Below are positions 7,089 through 14,237 of a stretch of DNA of 17,054 nucleotides, in pieces. The notes under the pieces are model-generated. The model was not told the origin of the DNA and ran no database searches. It was given only the letters and a program-made list of their open reading frames with translations. The stretch spans positions 1-17,054 of the forward strand of contig JAKCCP010000207.1 of NCBI GenBank assembly GCA_021841985.1, given 5' to 3'. Within the stretch, counting starts at the first letter, position 1. Each line of letters opens with the position of its first letter. Source of the stretch: Pseudomonadota bacterium. GTDB lineage: Bacteria > Pseudomonadota > Alphaproteobacteria > Acetobacterales > Acetobacteraceae. The position numbers and the translations under genes were made by a program.

Positions 7089-7961
7089 CTATACCCGGCT
7101 GACGATGGCGCGGCCGAACAGGCCGGCGGGTTTGAGAATGAGAACGGCGAGAATGATGATCAGCGCCAAGGTCAGCTTGAGTTCGGCGCCGACCAGATAG
7201 GCGCCGGCGATGTTCTCGATCACGCCGACGGCAAATCCGCCGATCACCGCGCCGAGCGGATTGTCGATCCCGCCGAGGAGCGCGCCGGCGAAGGCATACA
7301 GCAATATGCCGGACATCATGCTGGGGTCGAGGAAAACGATCGGCGCCACCATCATCCCGGCGATCGCCCCGATCCCGGCCGCGAGCCCCCAGCCGAGCGC
7401 CAGCATCCAGCCGACGCGAATGCCGACCAGGCGGCTGGAGACCGGATTGAAGGCCGCGGCGCGCATCGCGAGACCGAGCCTGGTGAAGCGGAAAAACCCA
7501 TAGACCATGGCGAGCACGATCAGCGTCACCGCCGTCGCCCCGGCCTCGTGCGGCGAGGCCCAGCCGCCGAGCAAGCGGCTCGTCTCCGGAAACGGGCTCG
7601 GGAACGCCTTGACCGAATAGGAAAAAATCCACCCCGTCACGCTGTTGAAAATCAGCAAAAGACCAATGAAGACACCGACCGAGGACAATACCGGCGCCTC
7701 CGCCATCGGCCGCATCAGCAGCCGCTCGATGACCAGGCCGATGACGAAGGAGACCAGGATCGTCACCACGAAAGCGAGCCAGTAATTCCACCCCGCCTCG
7801 ATCAGAGTGAGGGCGATGTAGGTCGAAAACGTCGCCATCTCGCCTTGCGCGAAATTCACATGGTGCGTCGCCTGATAGATCATCACCAAGGCGAGGGCGA
7901 CGCTGGCATAGATGCCGCCGGTCGCGATGCCGGAGAAGATCTGGTGCAGCAAGGCTTGCAT
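7089..7961 (-). CDS. livH: Branched-chain amino acid-type ABC importer permease LivH
   Basis: 290-residue integral membrane permease. It opens with LLHQIFSGIATGGIYASVALALVMIYQATHHVNFAQGEMATFSTYIA, where the VNFAQGEM element is the LivH counterpart of the SLGHGAF motif in LivM. The coupling loop RFTRLGLAMRAAAFNPVSSRLVGIRV contacts the ATPases, and FAGALLGGIDNPLGAVIGGFAVGVIEN is the conserved late segment. It pairs with LivM to form the translocation path across the inner membrane. The ATG at 7961 has a purine-rich AAAAGGGG about 9 nt upstream. It follows livF by 17 bases and precedes livM by 2 bases, within the minus-strand importer operon. Length and motif order are normal, with no sign of damage. 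Confidence 0.93.
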   Translation of the reverse strand: MQALLHQIFSGIATGGIYASVALALVMIYQATHHVNFAQGEMATFSTYIALTLIEAGWNYWLAFVVTILVSFVIGLVIERLLMRPMAEAPVLSSVGVFIGLLLIFNSVTGWIFSYSVKAFPSPFPETSRLLGGWASPHEAGATAVTLIVLAMVYGFFRFTRLGLAMRAAAFNPVSSRLVGIRVGWMLALGWGLAAGIGAIAGMMVAPIVFLDPSMMSGILLYAFAGALLGGIDNPLGAVIGGFAVGVIENIAGAYLVGAELKLTLALIIILAVLILKPAGLFGRAIVSRV

Positions 7962-7978
7962 CCGGCGCGCCCCTTTTG

Positions 7979-8689
7979 CTAATAGCCGAGATAGGAGCGG
8001 CGGATCGCCGCGTTCTCGCGCATTTCCGCAGCCCCTCCCGACATCATGATCCGCCCGGTCTCCAGAAGATAGGCATGATCGGCGAGCGCCAGCGCGAGAT
8101 TGGCGTTCTGCTCGACGATCAGCATGCTCATGCGTTCTTCCTTGTTGATCCGTGCCAGAATGGCGAACATCTCGGCAACGATCAGCGGCGCGAGCCCGAA
8201 CGAGGGCTCATCGAGCAGCAGCAATTTCGGGCGCAACAGCAGCGCGCGCGCGATCGCCAGCATCTGCTGCTCGCCACCCGAGAGCGTGCCCGCCTGCTGG
8301 CGCGTGCGCTCGCGGAGCTTCGGGAAATAGCCGAACATGCGCTCGATATCGCCGCCGACCGCGCGATCGCGGCGGCTGATCGCGCCGAGGCGGAGATTCT
8401 CCTCGACGCTGAGTTCGAGAAACGTCCCGCGCCCATCAGGGACATGGCCGATGCCGCGTCTTGCGACCGCCTCGGTCGCGCAGCCGGCGATCGCCTCGCC
8501 GTCGAACACGATGTCGCCGCGCGCCCGCACCATGCCGCAAATGGCGCGGAGCGTCGTCGTCTTGCCGGCGCCATTGGCCCCGAGCAGCGCCGTCACACCA
8601 CCCGCCGCGACGGCGAAATCGATGCCGTGCAGAACCTCGGTCTCGCCATAGCCGGCGCAGAGAGCGGCGACCTCAAGCAGCGCTGGCAT
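7979..8689 (-). CDS. livF: Branched-chain amino acid-type ABC importer ATPase LivF
   Basis: 236-residue ABC ATPase. Walker A is GANGAGKTT (around 37-45), the Q-loop region is GIGHVPDGRGTFLELSVEENL (the RGTF variant of the RxxFxxLTVEENL motif typical of LivF), the signature is LSGGEQQMLAIARAL, Walker B is LLLLDEPSFGLAP, and the switch is LIVEQNANLAL, where LivF proteins carry Gln in place of the usual His. These features separate it from LivG and place it as the second ATPase of the heterodimer that powers LivHM. The start ATG at 8689 overlaps the end of livG by 17 bases, indicating translational coupling. The stop is TAG at 7979-7981, 17 bases before livH. Confidence 0.94.
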   Translation of the reverse strand: MPALLEVAALCAGYGETEVLHGIDFAVAAGGVTALLGANGAGKTTTLRAICGMVRARGDIVFDGEAIAGCATEAVARRGIGHVPDGRGTFLELSVEENLRLGAISRRDRAVGGDIERMFGYFPKLRERTRQQAGTLSGGEQQMLAIARALLLRPKLLLLDEPSFGLAPLIVAEMFAILARINKEERMSMLIVEQNANLALALADHAYLLETGRIMMSGGAAEMRENAAIRRSYLGY

Positions 8690-9509
8690 CGGCGCCGTCT
8701 CCGAGATAGGCGCGGATCACCCGCGGCTCGCGGCGCACCTCGTCGGGCGTTCCGTCGGCGATCTTGCCGCCGAATTCCAGCGCCACCACCTTGTCGGAGA
8801 CCCGCATCACCAGATTCATGTGGTGCTCGACGAGAAGAATGGTGAGCGCGAAGCGTTCGCGAATATCCTGCAGAAGATCGGCGAGCGCCGCGACCTCGTC
8901 GTGGTTCAGGCCGCCGGCCGGCTCGTCGAGTAAAAGCAGCTTCGGCGCGCCGATCAGCGCGCGCGCGAGTTCCACACGTTTTTGTGTCCCAAACGGCAGG
9001 CGGGCCACCGCGATATCCGCAACCGCGGCGAGATCGAGCCGGTCGAGGAGGTCATCGAGCCGCGCCGCCGCCGCTTGCGCCTCGCGCGCCACCGAAGGCA
9101 GCGCGAGCGCATTGGCGAGAAACCCGGAGCGGCCGAGATGATGGGCGCCGACCAGGATATTCTCGCGCACCGTCATGCTGCGGAAGAGGGCGACATTCTG
9201 GAATGTGCGCCCGATGCCAAGCCCGGCGAGGCGGGCGCGCGAAACGGCGGCGAGATCCTGGTCGGCGAAAAGGATTTTGCCGGCGCCATAGCGGTAGATG
9301 CCGCTGATGCAGTTGAAGAGGGTGGTTTTCCCGGACCCGTTCGGCCCGATCAGGCCGCAGATCTGCCCGCGAGCGACATCGAACGACACGCCCGCCAGCG
9401 CCTGGACGCCGCCGAAGCGAACCATCACGCCCGCGACACGCAGCAAAAGCGCCGCTTCAGCGCCAGGCCTCAGGCGTAGGACGGCATCCGTCTCCGCAGA
9501 TCCGCGCAC
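8673..9509 (-). CDS. livG: Branched-chain amino acid-type ABC importer ATPase LivG
   Basis: 278-residue ABC ATPase and first gene of the importer operon. Walker A is GPNGSGKTTLFN, the Q-loop block is GIGRTFQNVALFRSMTVRENILVGAHH, the signature is the LivG-type LPFGTQKRVELARAL instead of LSGGQ, Walker B is LLLLDEPAGGLN, and the His switch is LLVEHHMNLVM. It partners LivF under the LivHM permease at the cytoplasmic face. The start is a GTG at 9509: a strong GGAGG lies 4 nt before it on the minus strand, and the ~20-residue leader before the first beta strand (LLRVAGVMVRFGG) has no better-placed start. The region upstream holds a weak promoter candidate. The 3' end overlaps livF by 17 bases. Confidence 0.94.
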   Translation of the reverse strand: MRGSAETDAVLRLRPGAEAALLLRVAGVMVRFGGVQALAGVSFDVARGQICGLIGPNGSGKTTLFNCISGIYRYGAGKILFADQDLAAVSRARLAGLGIGRTFQNVALFRSMTVRENILVGAHHLGRSGFLANALALPSVAREAQAAAARLDDLLDRLDLAAVADIAVARLPFGTQKRVELARALIGAPKLLLLDEPAGGLNHDEVAALADLLQDIRERFALTILLVEHHMNLVMRVSDKVVALEFGGKIADGTPDEVRREPRVIRAYLGDGADASAA

Positions 9510-9513
9510 GAAA

Positions 9514-9518
9514 CCTCC
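9514..9518 (-). promoter_or_regulatory. Strong Shine-Dalgarno for the GTG start of livG
   Basis: AGGGAGGT on the minus strand with its GGAGG core 4 nt before GTG 9509. It is one of the strongest ribosome sites in the window and is the reason for accepting a non-ATG start. Confidence 0.6.
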
Positions 9519-9554
9519 CTGTGGGCGCCGGACTTGCCGTCCCGCTTGGCGCGA

Positions 9555-9584
9555 AGCTTAGACGCCTGCCGTCACCCGCCGCAA
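9555..9584 (-). promoter_or_regulatory. Candidate sigma70-type promoter for the liv operon
   Basis: On the minus strand TTGCGG (9584-9579) and TAAGCT (9560-9555) are separated by 18 bases, ending about 45 bases before livG. Each box matches only three of six consensus positions, so this is a weak candidate found by eye in the 113-base gap between the methyltransferase stop and livG. Confidence 0.22.
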
Positions 9585-9622
9585 GCGGGGTTCTGCGCCG
9601 GTGCAGCAAAGCGGGCGCCGGA

Positions 9623-10363
9623 TCAGCGGAGCGGCAGCCCGGCACCGTTACGGAGAATGGCCTCGGCGGCCTCGGTGAACCCGCCGGCCTCGCCATGCAG
9701 CACGAGACCGGGGAGAACCCGCTCGCCGCCGGCGGCGCCCTTGATCGCCTGGAGAAGGATCAGTCGTGCCGGCTGCCCGGCGCGCGGCCAGAGCGGCAGT
9801 AGCGTTGCCGCACCGAAACCGCCAGCGCGCAAAGCGGCGAGGGCGCGCGCGAGCTGGCTCGCCGGGAGGATGAGCGTGAGGCTGCCGCGGCGGCGAAGCC
9901 GGGCCGCCAGCGCCGCCGTCCATTGCGCGAGCAGATCCGCGCCCGCGATCTTCGCCGCCCGCCGCCCGGGATGCGGCGAGGGGGTGGCGGCGCGATCATG
10001 CCAGGGCGGGTTGGCGCAAACGTGATCGAAGATCTCGCCCTCGGCGGGCGGGGCGGTGATATCGCCGGCCGCGACCGATAGCCGCGCCGCCCAGCCATTG
10101 GCGGCGATGTTGCGGGCGGCCAGCGCGGCCAGCGCCGGATCGCGCTCGACGCCATGCCCGCCGATCCCGGGCAGCCGCGCGGCAAGACAAAGCAGGCCCG
10201 CCCCCGCCCCGCAGCCGGCCTCGATCACACGTTCTTGTGCCCGCGCCGGGACCGCGGCGGCGAGCAGAACCGGCTCGATGCCGCTTCGGAAGCCGCTTCG
10301 CGGCTGGCTGTAGACAATCCGCCCGCCCAGCAAAGACCCCGTGGTTTCAGGCGGTTCGCTCAT
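9623..10363 (-). CDS. SAM-dependent N6-adenine methyltransferase, TrmN6/YfiC-like
   Basis: 246-residue class I methyltransferase. The N-terminal block GGRIVYSQPRSGFRSGIEPVLLAA (14-36) is the typical entry of the YfiC/TrmN6 group, where an RxGFRxxxDxxLLA-like stretch precedes the fold. SAM motif I is EAGCGAGAG (48-56), the acidic end of beta 2 is GVERD (71-75), GD at 100-101 follows, and the catalytic motif is NPPW (118-121), a form of (N/D)PP(Y/F/W) used for exocyclic amines. The E. coli homologue modifies A37 of tRNA-Val; here the RNA target is inferred only from the family. The start ATG at 10363 overlaps the TGA of the upstream DUF2007 gene (ATGA), so the longer upstream-open frame is rejected. 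It is the second gene of a two-gene minus-strand unit; 113 bases then separate it from livG. Confidence 0.85.
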   Translation of the reverse strand: MSEPPETTGSLLGGRIVYSQPRSGFRSGIEPVLLAAAVPARAQERVIEAGCGAGAGLLCLAARLPGIGGHGVERDPALAALAARNIAANGWAARLSVAAGDITAPPAEGEIFDHVCANPPWHDRAATPSPHPGRRAAKIAGADLLAQWTAALAARLRRRGSLTLILPASQLARALAALRAGGFGAATLLPLWPRAGQPARLILLQAIKGAAGGERVLPGLVLHGEAGGFTEAAEAILRNGAGLPLR

Positions 10364-10566
10364 CCCTCGCCGGCCTCGGCGAGAACCCGGCGGGCCCGCG
10401 CCGCATCCTCGTCGGCGACCGCGAGGCGGCGCGGGATGGCGCCGATGCTGCCCTCCATCGCGCTGGTATGGGCATCGAGGAGCACCGCCCTGATCCCGGC
10501 ATCGCCAAGGAGAACCTGGAGGAAACTCAACCGCACGGCGTCGTTGGACTGGGCGATGATGTGCAT
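10360..10566 (-). CDS. DUF2007 small protein (putative signal-transducing protein)
   Basis: 68 residues, matching the DUF2007 pattern from memory: MHIIAQSNDAVRLSFLQVLL, then DAGIRAVLLDAHTSAMEGSIGAIPRRLAVADEDAARARRVL. The NDxVxLSFLxxLLxDAGI start, the EGSxGxIPRRLxV centre and the acidic DEDxxxAR end are all there, and full length is usual for the family. It looks like a small alpha/beta regulatory or ligand-binding domain, but no function is established. AAGGA lies about 8 nt before the ATG at 10566. Its stop overlaps the methyltransferase start by ATGA, and it is divergent from the polyprenyl synthase gene. This arrangement recurs in alphaproteobacteria as far as I recall. Confidence 0.85.
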   Translation of the reverse strand: MHIIAQSNDAVRLSFLQVLLGDAGIRAVLLDAHTSAMEGSIGAIPRRLAVADEDAARARRVLAEAGEG

Positions 10567-10683
10567 TCAGGCGTTCCTTGACCCTCTTTCCGGCGCGCCG
10601 ATATCGTGCGAGAGAGCGCCATGCCACCGAGTGGAGACCCCTCCCCCCTCGCAACCCCTGGCCAGGAGAGGCTTTTGGCCACG
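10567..10683. other. Divergent intergenic region between DUF2007 and polyprenyl synthase genes
   Basis: About 117 bases with mixed third-position base use, presumed to hold both promoters. In-frame starts GTG 10606 and ATG 10621 exist for the synthase but would leave under 60 bases for two promoters. No clear -35/-10 pair was recognised by eye. Confidence 0.4.
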
Positions 10684-11715
10684 ATGCCTTCCTCACCCAA
10701 CGCCACCACGTCTCTACGCCCCGGCGAGGCCGCGTTGAACACGCTCGCCGCCTTGGTGCAAGACGATCTCGAAGCCTGCAACCGCACCATCGTCGCGCGC
10801 ATGGAGAGCCCGGTCGCGCTGATCCCGGCGCTGGCCGCGCATATCGTCGCCGCCGGCGGCAAGCGGCTGCGTCCGCTGCTCACCCTCGCCGCGGCGCGGC
10901 TTTGCGGCTATGGCGCGGCGGTTGGCGAAACCCGCCACGTGCAACTCGCCGCCTGCGTCGAATTCATCCATACCGCGACCCTGCTGCATGACGACGTCGT
11001 CGATGAAAGCGCGCTCCGCCGCGGGCTCGCCAGCGCCAACGCGGTGTTCGGCAACAAGGCTTCGGTGCTGGTCGGGGATTTCCTGTTCGCGCGCGCCTTT
11101 CAGCTCATGGTCGAGGACGGCTCGCTCCGCGTCCTCGCCATTCTTTCCCAGGCGGCGGCCACCATCGCCGAGGGCGAGGTGCTCCAGCTCATCACCCAGA
11201 ACGACCTCGCGACCGACGAGGCGCGCTATCTCGACGTCATCCGCGGCAAGACCGCCGCCCTGTTCGCCGCCGCCTGCCAGGTCGGCGCGGTGGTCGCCGG
11301 GCGCGAGACGCGGTTCGAGACCGCCCTCGCCCAATTCGGCCTCAATCTCGGCATCGCCTTCCAGCTCGTCGACGACGCGCTGGATTATGCCGCCGATCAG
11401 GCGCAGCTCGGCAAGACCATCGGCGATGATTTCCGCGAGGGCAAGACGACGCTGCCGGTGCTCCTCGCCTATCACGCCGGCGACGCCGAGGAGCGCGCCT
11501 TCTGGGAGCGCACCATCGCCCGGAGCGAACAGACGCCGGAGGATCTGCCGCGGGCGATCGCGCTCATCGAGCGCCATCAGGGGATCGAGGCGACGCTCGC
11601 CCGCGCCGGGCGTTTCGCTGAGGCGGCCCGGCACGCGCTGGCCGGCTTTCCTCCCTCGCCGCTCCGCGACGCCCTGCACGAGGCGGCGGAGTACACCCTT
11701 CATCGCGCCCGGTGA
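10684..11715 (+). CDS. ispB: Trans-polyprenyl diphosphate synthase (octaprenyl/decaprenyl type)
   Basis: 343 residues from ATG 10684. It condenses isopentenyl diphosphate units onto an allylic primer to make the ubiquinone side chain, in the cytosol or at the membrane. All hallmarks are visible: GGKRLRP (58-64), first Asp-rich motif LLHDDVVDE with D103, D104, D107, RRGLASANAVFGNKASVLVGDFLFARAF, the GKTAALF block, and the second Asp-rich motif QLVDDALDY with D230, D231, D234, followed by GKTIGDDFREGKTTLPV. Chain length is not certain: the residues before the first Asp-rich motif are small (HTATLL), which fits a long-chain product. Alternative starts at 10621 and 10606 add 21-26 Pro/Ser-rich residues with poor third-position GC and no better ribosome site, so they are less likely; AGGAG at 10664-10668 is 15 nt from the chosen ATG, longer than ideal. 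The next gene starts 7 bases after its stop. Confidence 0.9.
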   Translation: MPSSPNATTSLRPGEAALNTLAALVQDDLEACNRTIVARMESPVALIPALAAHIVAAGGKRLRPLLTLAAARLCGYGAAVGETRHVQLAACVEFIHTATLLHDDVVDESALRRGLASANAVFGNKASVLVGDFLFARAFQLMVEDGSLRVLAILSQAAATIAEGEVLQLITQNDLATDEARYLDVIRGKTAALFAAACQVGAVVAGRETRFETALAQFGLNLGIAFQLVDDALDYAADQAQLGKTIGDDFREGKTTLPVLLAYHAGDAEERAFWERTIARSEQTPEDLPRAIALIERHQGIEATLARAGRFAEAARHALAGFPPSPLRDALHEAAEYTLHRAR

Positions 11716-11722
11716 GCGGGGG

Positions 11723-12298
11723 ATGGGTTTCGCCTTCACCGTGGCCGTGTTCTGCGGCTCCCGCCCCGGCCATCACCCCGATTATGCCGCCGGCGCGGCG
11801 GCGCTCGGGCGCGGCCTCGCCCAAGCCGGCATGCGGCTGGTGTTCGGCGGCGGGAAAATCGGGCTGATGGGCGCCCTCGCCGATGCCGCCCTGGCCGAAG
11901 GCGGCGCGGTGATCGGCGTGATCCCCGATTTCCTGACCCGGCTGGAGGTCGCCCATCGCGGGGTTGACGAATTGGTGATCACCACCAGCATGCACGCGCG
12001 AAAGCAGTTGATGTTCGACCTCGCCGACGCTTTCGTGGTGCTCCCGGGCGGGCTCGGAACCCTTGACGAGACGGTGGAGATCCTCACCTGGCGCCAGCTC
12101 GGCCTCCACGCGAAACCGGTCCTGCTCTGCGATATCGAGAACTCGGCAGGTCCATTGCAGGCCCTCATCGAAGCCGCGATCGGTGCCGGTTTCGCTCCCA
12201 TGCAGACACGGGAGTTTTGCGAGCCGCTCGCCGGGGTCGCGGCGACGCTGGCGCGGCTCCGCGAACTCGCCGCGCGTCGGGATCACGCCATCGGATGA
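11723..12298 (+). CDS. LOG-family nucleotide 5'-monophosphate phosphoribohydrolase (TIGR00730)
   Basis: 191-residue Rossmann-like protein of the Lonely Guy family. Members hydrolyse the N-glycosidic bond of nucleoside 5'-monophosphates (AMP or cytokinin riboside monophosphate), releasing base and ribose 5-phosphate. Both catalytic motifs are intact: R93-K94 in SMHARKQLMF and PGGLGTLDE (108-116) matching PGGxGTxxE; the N-terminal AVFCGSRPG (8-16) and GGGKIGLMGA (42-51) are also classic. The length is that of the short bacterial type. Start chosen at ATG 11723, with GAGCGGGGG just upstream and 7 bases after the polyprenyl synthase stop; the much longer open frame upstream is an out-of-frame shadow of the synthase gene. 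The TGA overlaps the ATG of the XRE regulator (ATGA). Older annotations call such proteins lysine decarboxylases, which is wrong for this motif set. Confidence 0.92.
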   Translation: MGFAFTVAVFCGSRPGHHPDYAAGAAALGRGLAQAGMRLVFGGGKIGLMGALADAALAEGGAVIGVIPDFLTRLEVAHRGVDELVITTSMHARKQLMFDLADAFVVLPGGLGTLDETVEILTWRQLGLHAKPVLLCDIENSAGPLQALIEAAIGAGFAPMQTREFCEPLAGVAATLARLRELAARRDHAIG

Positions 12299-12678
12299 CC
12301 CCGTTCGGGGCGCGGCTCCGCGAGTTGCGCGCCGCGCGCGGCATGACGCTCTCCGCGCTCGCCGCCCGCCTCGCGGTCTCGCCCGCCTATCTCTCGGCGC
12401 TCGAACACGGCAAGCGCGGCACGCCGAGCCGCGGCCTCGTCCATCAAATCTGCGAGGCCTTCGACCTGATCTGGGACGATGCCGAGGCGCTGGCCCGTCT
12501 CGCGCGCCTGTCGCGGCCGCGCCCGCGCCTCGACACCGCCGGCCTGAGCCCCGAACAGACGGCGCTCGCCAACCGCTTCGCCGACACCCTCCCCCATCTG
12601 CCGCCGGCGACCGTCGCCGCCATCGAGACCCTGATCGCGACGGCACATCCGGCCAGACCCCGGCGCCGGCGGGGGTGA
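12295..12678 (+). CDS. XRE-family helix-turn-helix regulator
   Basis: 127 residues. Residues ~4-64 form a Cro/C1-type helix-turn-helix: FGARLRELRAARGMTLSALAARL, then AVSPAYLSALEHGKRGTPSRGLVHQICEAF, where SPAYLSALEHGKRG is the recognition-helix region. The rest has an acidic LIWDDAEALARLARL helix and a C-terminal helical part ending in an Arg-rich tail (RPRRRRG). No metal, kinase or peptidase domain is fused, so the signal it senses is unknown. The start ATG 12295 overlaps the LOG gene stop (ATGA); a longer in-frame extension inside the LOG gene is Arg-rich shadow sequence. It probably acts on its own operon or on the exporter gene 58 bases downstream, where inverted repeats occur. Family assignment is firm; target is inference. 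Confidence 0.88.
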   Translation: MTPFGARLRELRAARGMTLSALAARLAVSPAYLSALEHGKRGTPSRGLVHQICEAFDLIWDDAEALARLARLSRPRPRLDTAGLSPEQTALANRFADTLPHLPPATVAAIETLIATAHPARPRRRRG

Positions 12679-12680
12679 TG

Positions 12681-12708
12681 GCTCGGTTGCGCCGAGCGCA
12701 CTTTGCGC
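12681..12708 (+). promoter_or_regulatory. Paired inverted repeats between XRE regulator and exporter genes
   Basis: GCTCGG (12681-12686) pairs with CCGAGC (12692-12697) around a TTGCG loop; overlapping its end, GCGCA (12696-12700) pairs with TGCGC (12704-12708) around CTT. They start two bases after the regulator's TGA. They could be a weak terminator (only a run of six A, no T-run, follows) or an operator for the XRE protein upstream of the exporter gene. Seen by eye only. Confidence 0.35.
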
Positions 12709-12736
12709 GCGAAAAAATGGCAGGCATGCTGGACCG

Positions 12737-14167
12737 ATGTCCGACCAGAGCGTGCTCGCCGAAGAAATACCGCAGGCCGGGGCGGCGCGCGTCCGCCTGA
12801 CGGCGGTGATCGTCGCCTCGGCGCTATTCATGCAGAACCTCGATTCGACGGTGATCGCGACCGCGCTGCCGGCGATGGCGCGCGCGTTCGGCGCCGATCC
12901 CGTGCCCATGAGCGCGGCGCTGACCTCCTATCTCCTCAGCCTCGCGGTGTTCATCCCGGCCAGCGGCTGGATGGCCGACCGCTTCGGCGCCCGCCCGGTG
13001 TTCCGCGCCGCGATCGCCGTCTTCACCCTCGGCTCGGTTCTCTGCGGCCAGGCGAACGGGCTCGGCTTCCTGATCGCCGCCCGCATCCTGCAAGGCGCGG
13101 GTGGGGCGATGATGGTGCCGGTCGGGCGGCTCTTGCTGTTGCGGACGGTCGCCAAATCGGAACTGGTGGCGGCGATGGCCTGGCTCACCGTGCCGGCGAT
13201 GATCGGCCCGGTGATCGGCCCGCCGCTCGGCGGATTGATGGTGAGCTACGCCTCCTGGCGCTGGATTTTCTATATCAACGTGCCGATCGGCGTCTTCGGC
13301 ATGATCCTGGCGAGCCTCTACATCGCCGATGTCCGGGAAGAGACGCCGGAGACATTCGACGGCGTCGGCCTGCTCCTGAGCGGGGTTTGCCTCGCCGCCA
13401 TCATGGCTGGCCTCGAGAGCCTGGGGCGCGGTCTGATTTCGGGTGAGGCCTCGCTGGCTCTGGTTGCCGTCGGCTTTGGTGCCGGCCTCCTCTATCTCCG
13501 TCACGCCCGGCGCTGCCCGCGCCCGGTGCTCGATCTCTCGCTGTTCGCCATCCCGAGTTTCGGATTATCGGTCGCCAGCGGCACGCTGTTTCGGATCGGT
13601 GTCGGCGCGGTGCCGTTTCTTTTGCCGCTGATGATCCAGATCGGCTTCGGCCGCTCGGCGGCGGCCAGCGGCGCGATCACCTTCGCCGCCGCCGCCGGCG
13701 CGCTGGTGATGAAGCCGGCGACACAAGGCGCGCTGCGGCGCTTCGGCTTTCGCGCGACCCTGATCTGGAATGGCGCGCTCGCCGTCGTTTTTCTCGCCGC
13801 CACCGCGGCGCTCCGCCCCTCCTGGCCGCTCGCCACGATCTACGCGCTGCTCCTCCTCGGCGGGCTGTTCCGCTCGCTGCAATTCACCGCCTATAACACC
13901 CTCGCCTATGCCGATATTCCGCGCCCGCGGATGAGCGCCGCGACCAGTCTCTATGCCACCATCCAGCAGATCTCGCTGACCTTTGGCGTCGCGGTCGGGG
14001 CGGCGATGCTGGAGATCGGCCAGGCCATCGGCGGCCATGCGATGCCGACGCTCGGGGATTTTTCCTGGGCCTTCCTCGCCGTCGCCGCCGCCTCCGGCCT
14101 CGGGCTGATCTTCGCCGCCCGCTTGGCCGCCGATGCCGGGGCGGAGATGAGCGGGCATTCGGGCTGA
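12737..14167 (+). CDS. MFS multidrug exporter, DHA2 (EmrB/QacA) family, 14 TM
   Basis: 476-residue inner-membrane drug/proton antiporter. It opens with an LTAVIVASALFMQNLDSTVIATALPAMARAFG block, the DHA2 motif D1 (LDxTVxNxALP-like), followed by motif A GWMADRFGARPVF, motif B LIAARILQGAGGAMMVPVGR, and motif C MIGPVIGPPLGGLMV. Long hydrophobic runs continue to the C-terminus in keeping with 14 helices. WRWIFYINVPIGV is the conserved DHA2 helix 6 element. It would export hydrophobic or cationic toxic compounds; no membrane-fusion partner (EmrA) or TolC gene is nearby, so it may act alone. The ATG at 12737 has only a weak upstream site (TGGA); two nearer ATGs at 12717 and 12726 are out of frame. 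It lies 58 bases after the XRE regulator gene, its likely controller, and is followed by a strong hairpin. Confidence 0.92.
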   Translation: MSDQSVLAEEIPQAGAARVRLTAVIVASALFMQNLDSTVIATALPAMARAFGADPVPMSAALTSYLLSLAVFIPASGWMADRFGARPVFRAAIAVFTLGSVLCGQANGLGFLIAARILQGAGGAMMVPVGRLLLLRTVAKSELVAAMAWLTVPAMIGPVIGPPLGGLMVSYASWRWIFYINVPIGVFGMILASLYIADVREETPETFDGVGLLLSGVCLAAIMAGLESLGRGLISGEASLALVAVGFGAGLLYLRHARRCPRPVLDLSLFAIPSFGLSVASGTLFRIGVGAVPFLLPLMIQIGFGRSAAASGAITFAAAAGALVMKPATQGALRRFGFRATLIWNGALAVVFLAATAALRPSWPLATIYALLLLGGLFRSLQFTAYNTLAYADIPRPRMSAATSLYATIQQISLTFGVAVGAAMLEIGQAIGGHAMPTLGDFSWAFLAVAAASGLGLIFAARLAADAGAEMSGHSG

Positions 14168-14173
14168 TCCCGC

Positions 14174-14217
14174 CGGCCATGGCGGTTGCCGCCATGGCCG
14201 CGCCCGGCTAGGGTTTT
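14174..14217 (+). terminator. Probable rho-independent-like terminator after the exporter gene
   Basis: A perfect 12-bp stem, CGGCCATGGCGG (14174-14185) with CCGCCATGGCCG (14189-14200) around a TTG loop, begins seven bases after the exporter stop codon. A TTTT run comes late (14214-14217) after a GC-rich spacer, so termination may be partial. The dyad separates the exporter and hydrolase units. Confidence 0.55.
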
Positions 14218-14237
14218 AGCCCCGAGGGAGAAACGAG

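Noticed and set aside
7026..7982. Plus-strand frame opposite livH
   Set aside because: Product is charged and repetitive (Asp/Glu/Arg/Gln), the usual complement of a hydrophobic permease.
9575..9589. CCCGC/GCGGG hairpin between the methyltransferase and livG genes
   Set aside because: Only a 5-bp stem with no U-run; expected often by chance at this GC content.
11723..12298. Lysine decarboxylase
   Set aside because: PGGxGTxxE with the upstream Arg-Lys marks the LOG phosphoribohydrolase family; the decarboxylase name is an old mis-annotation.
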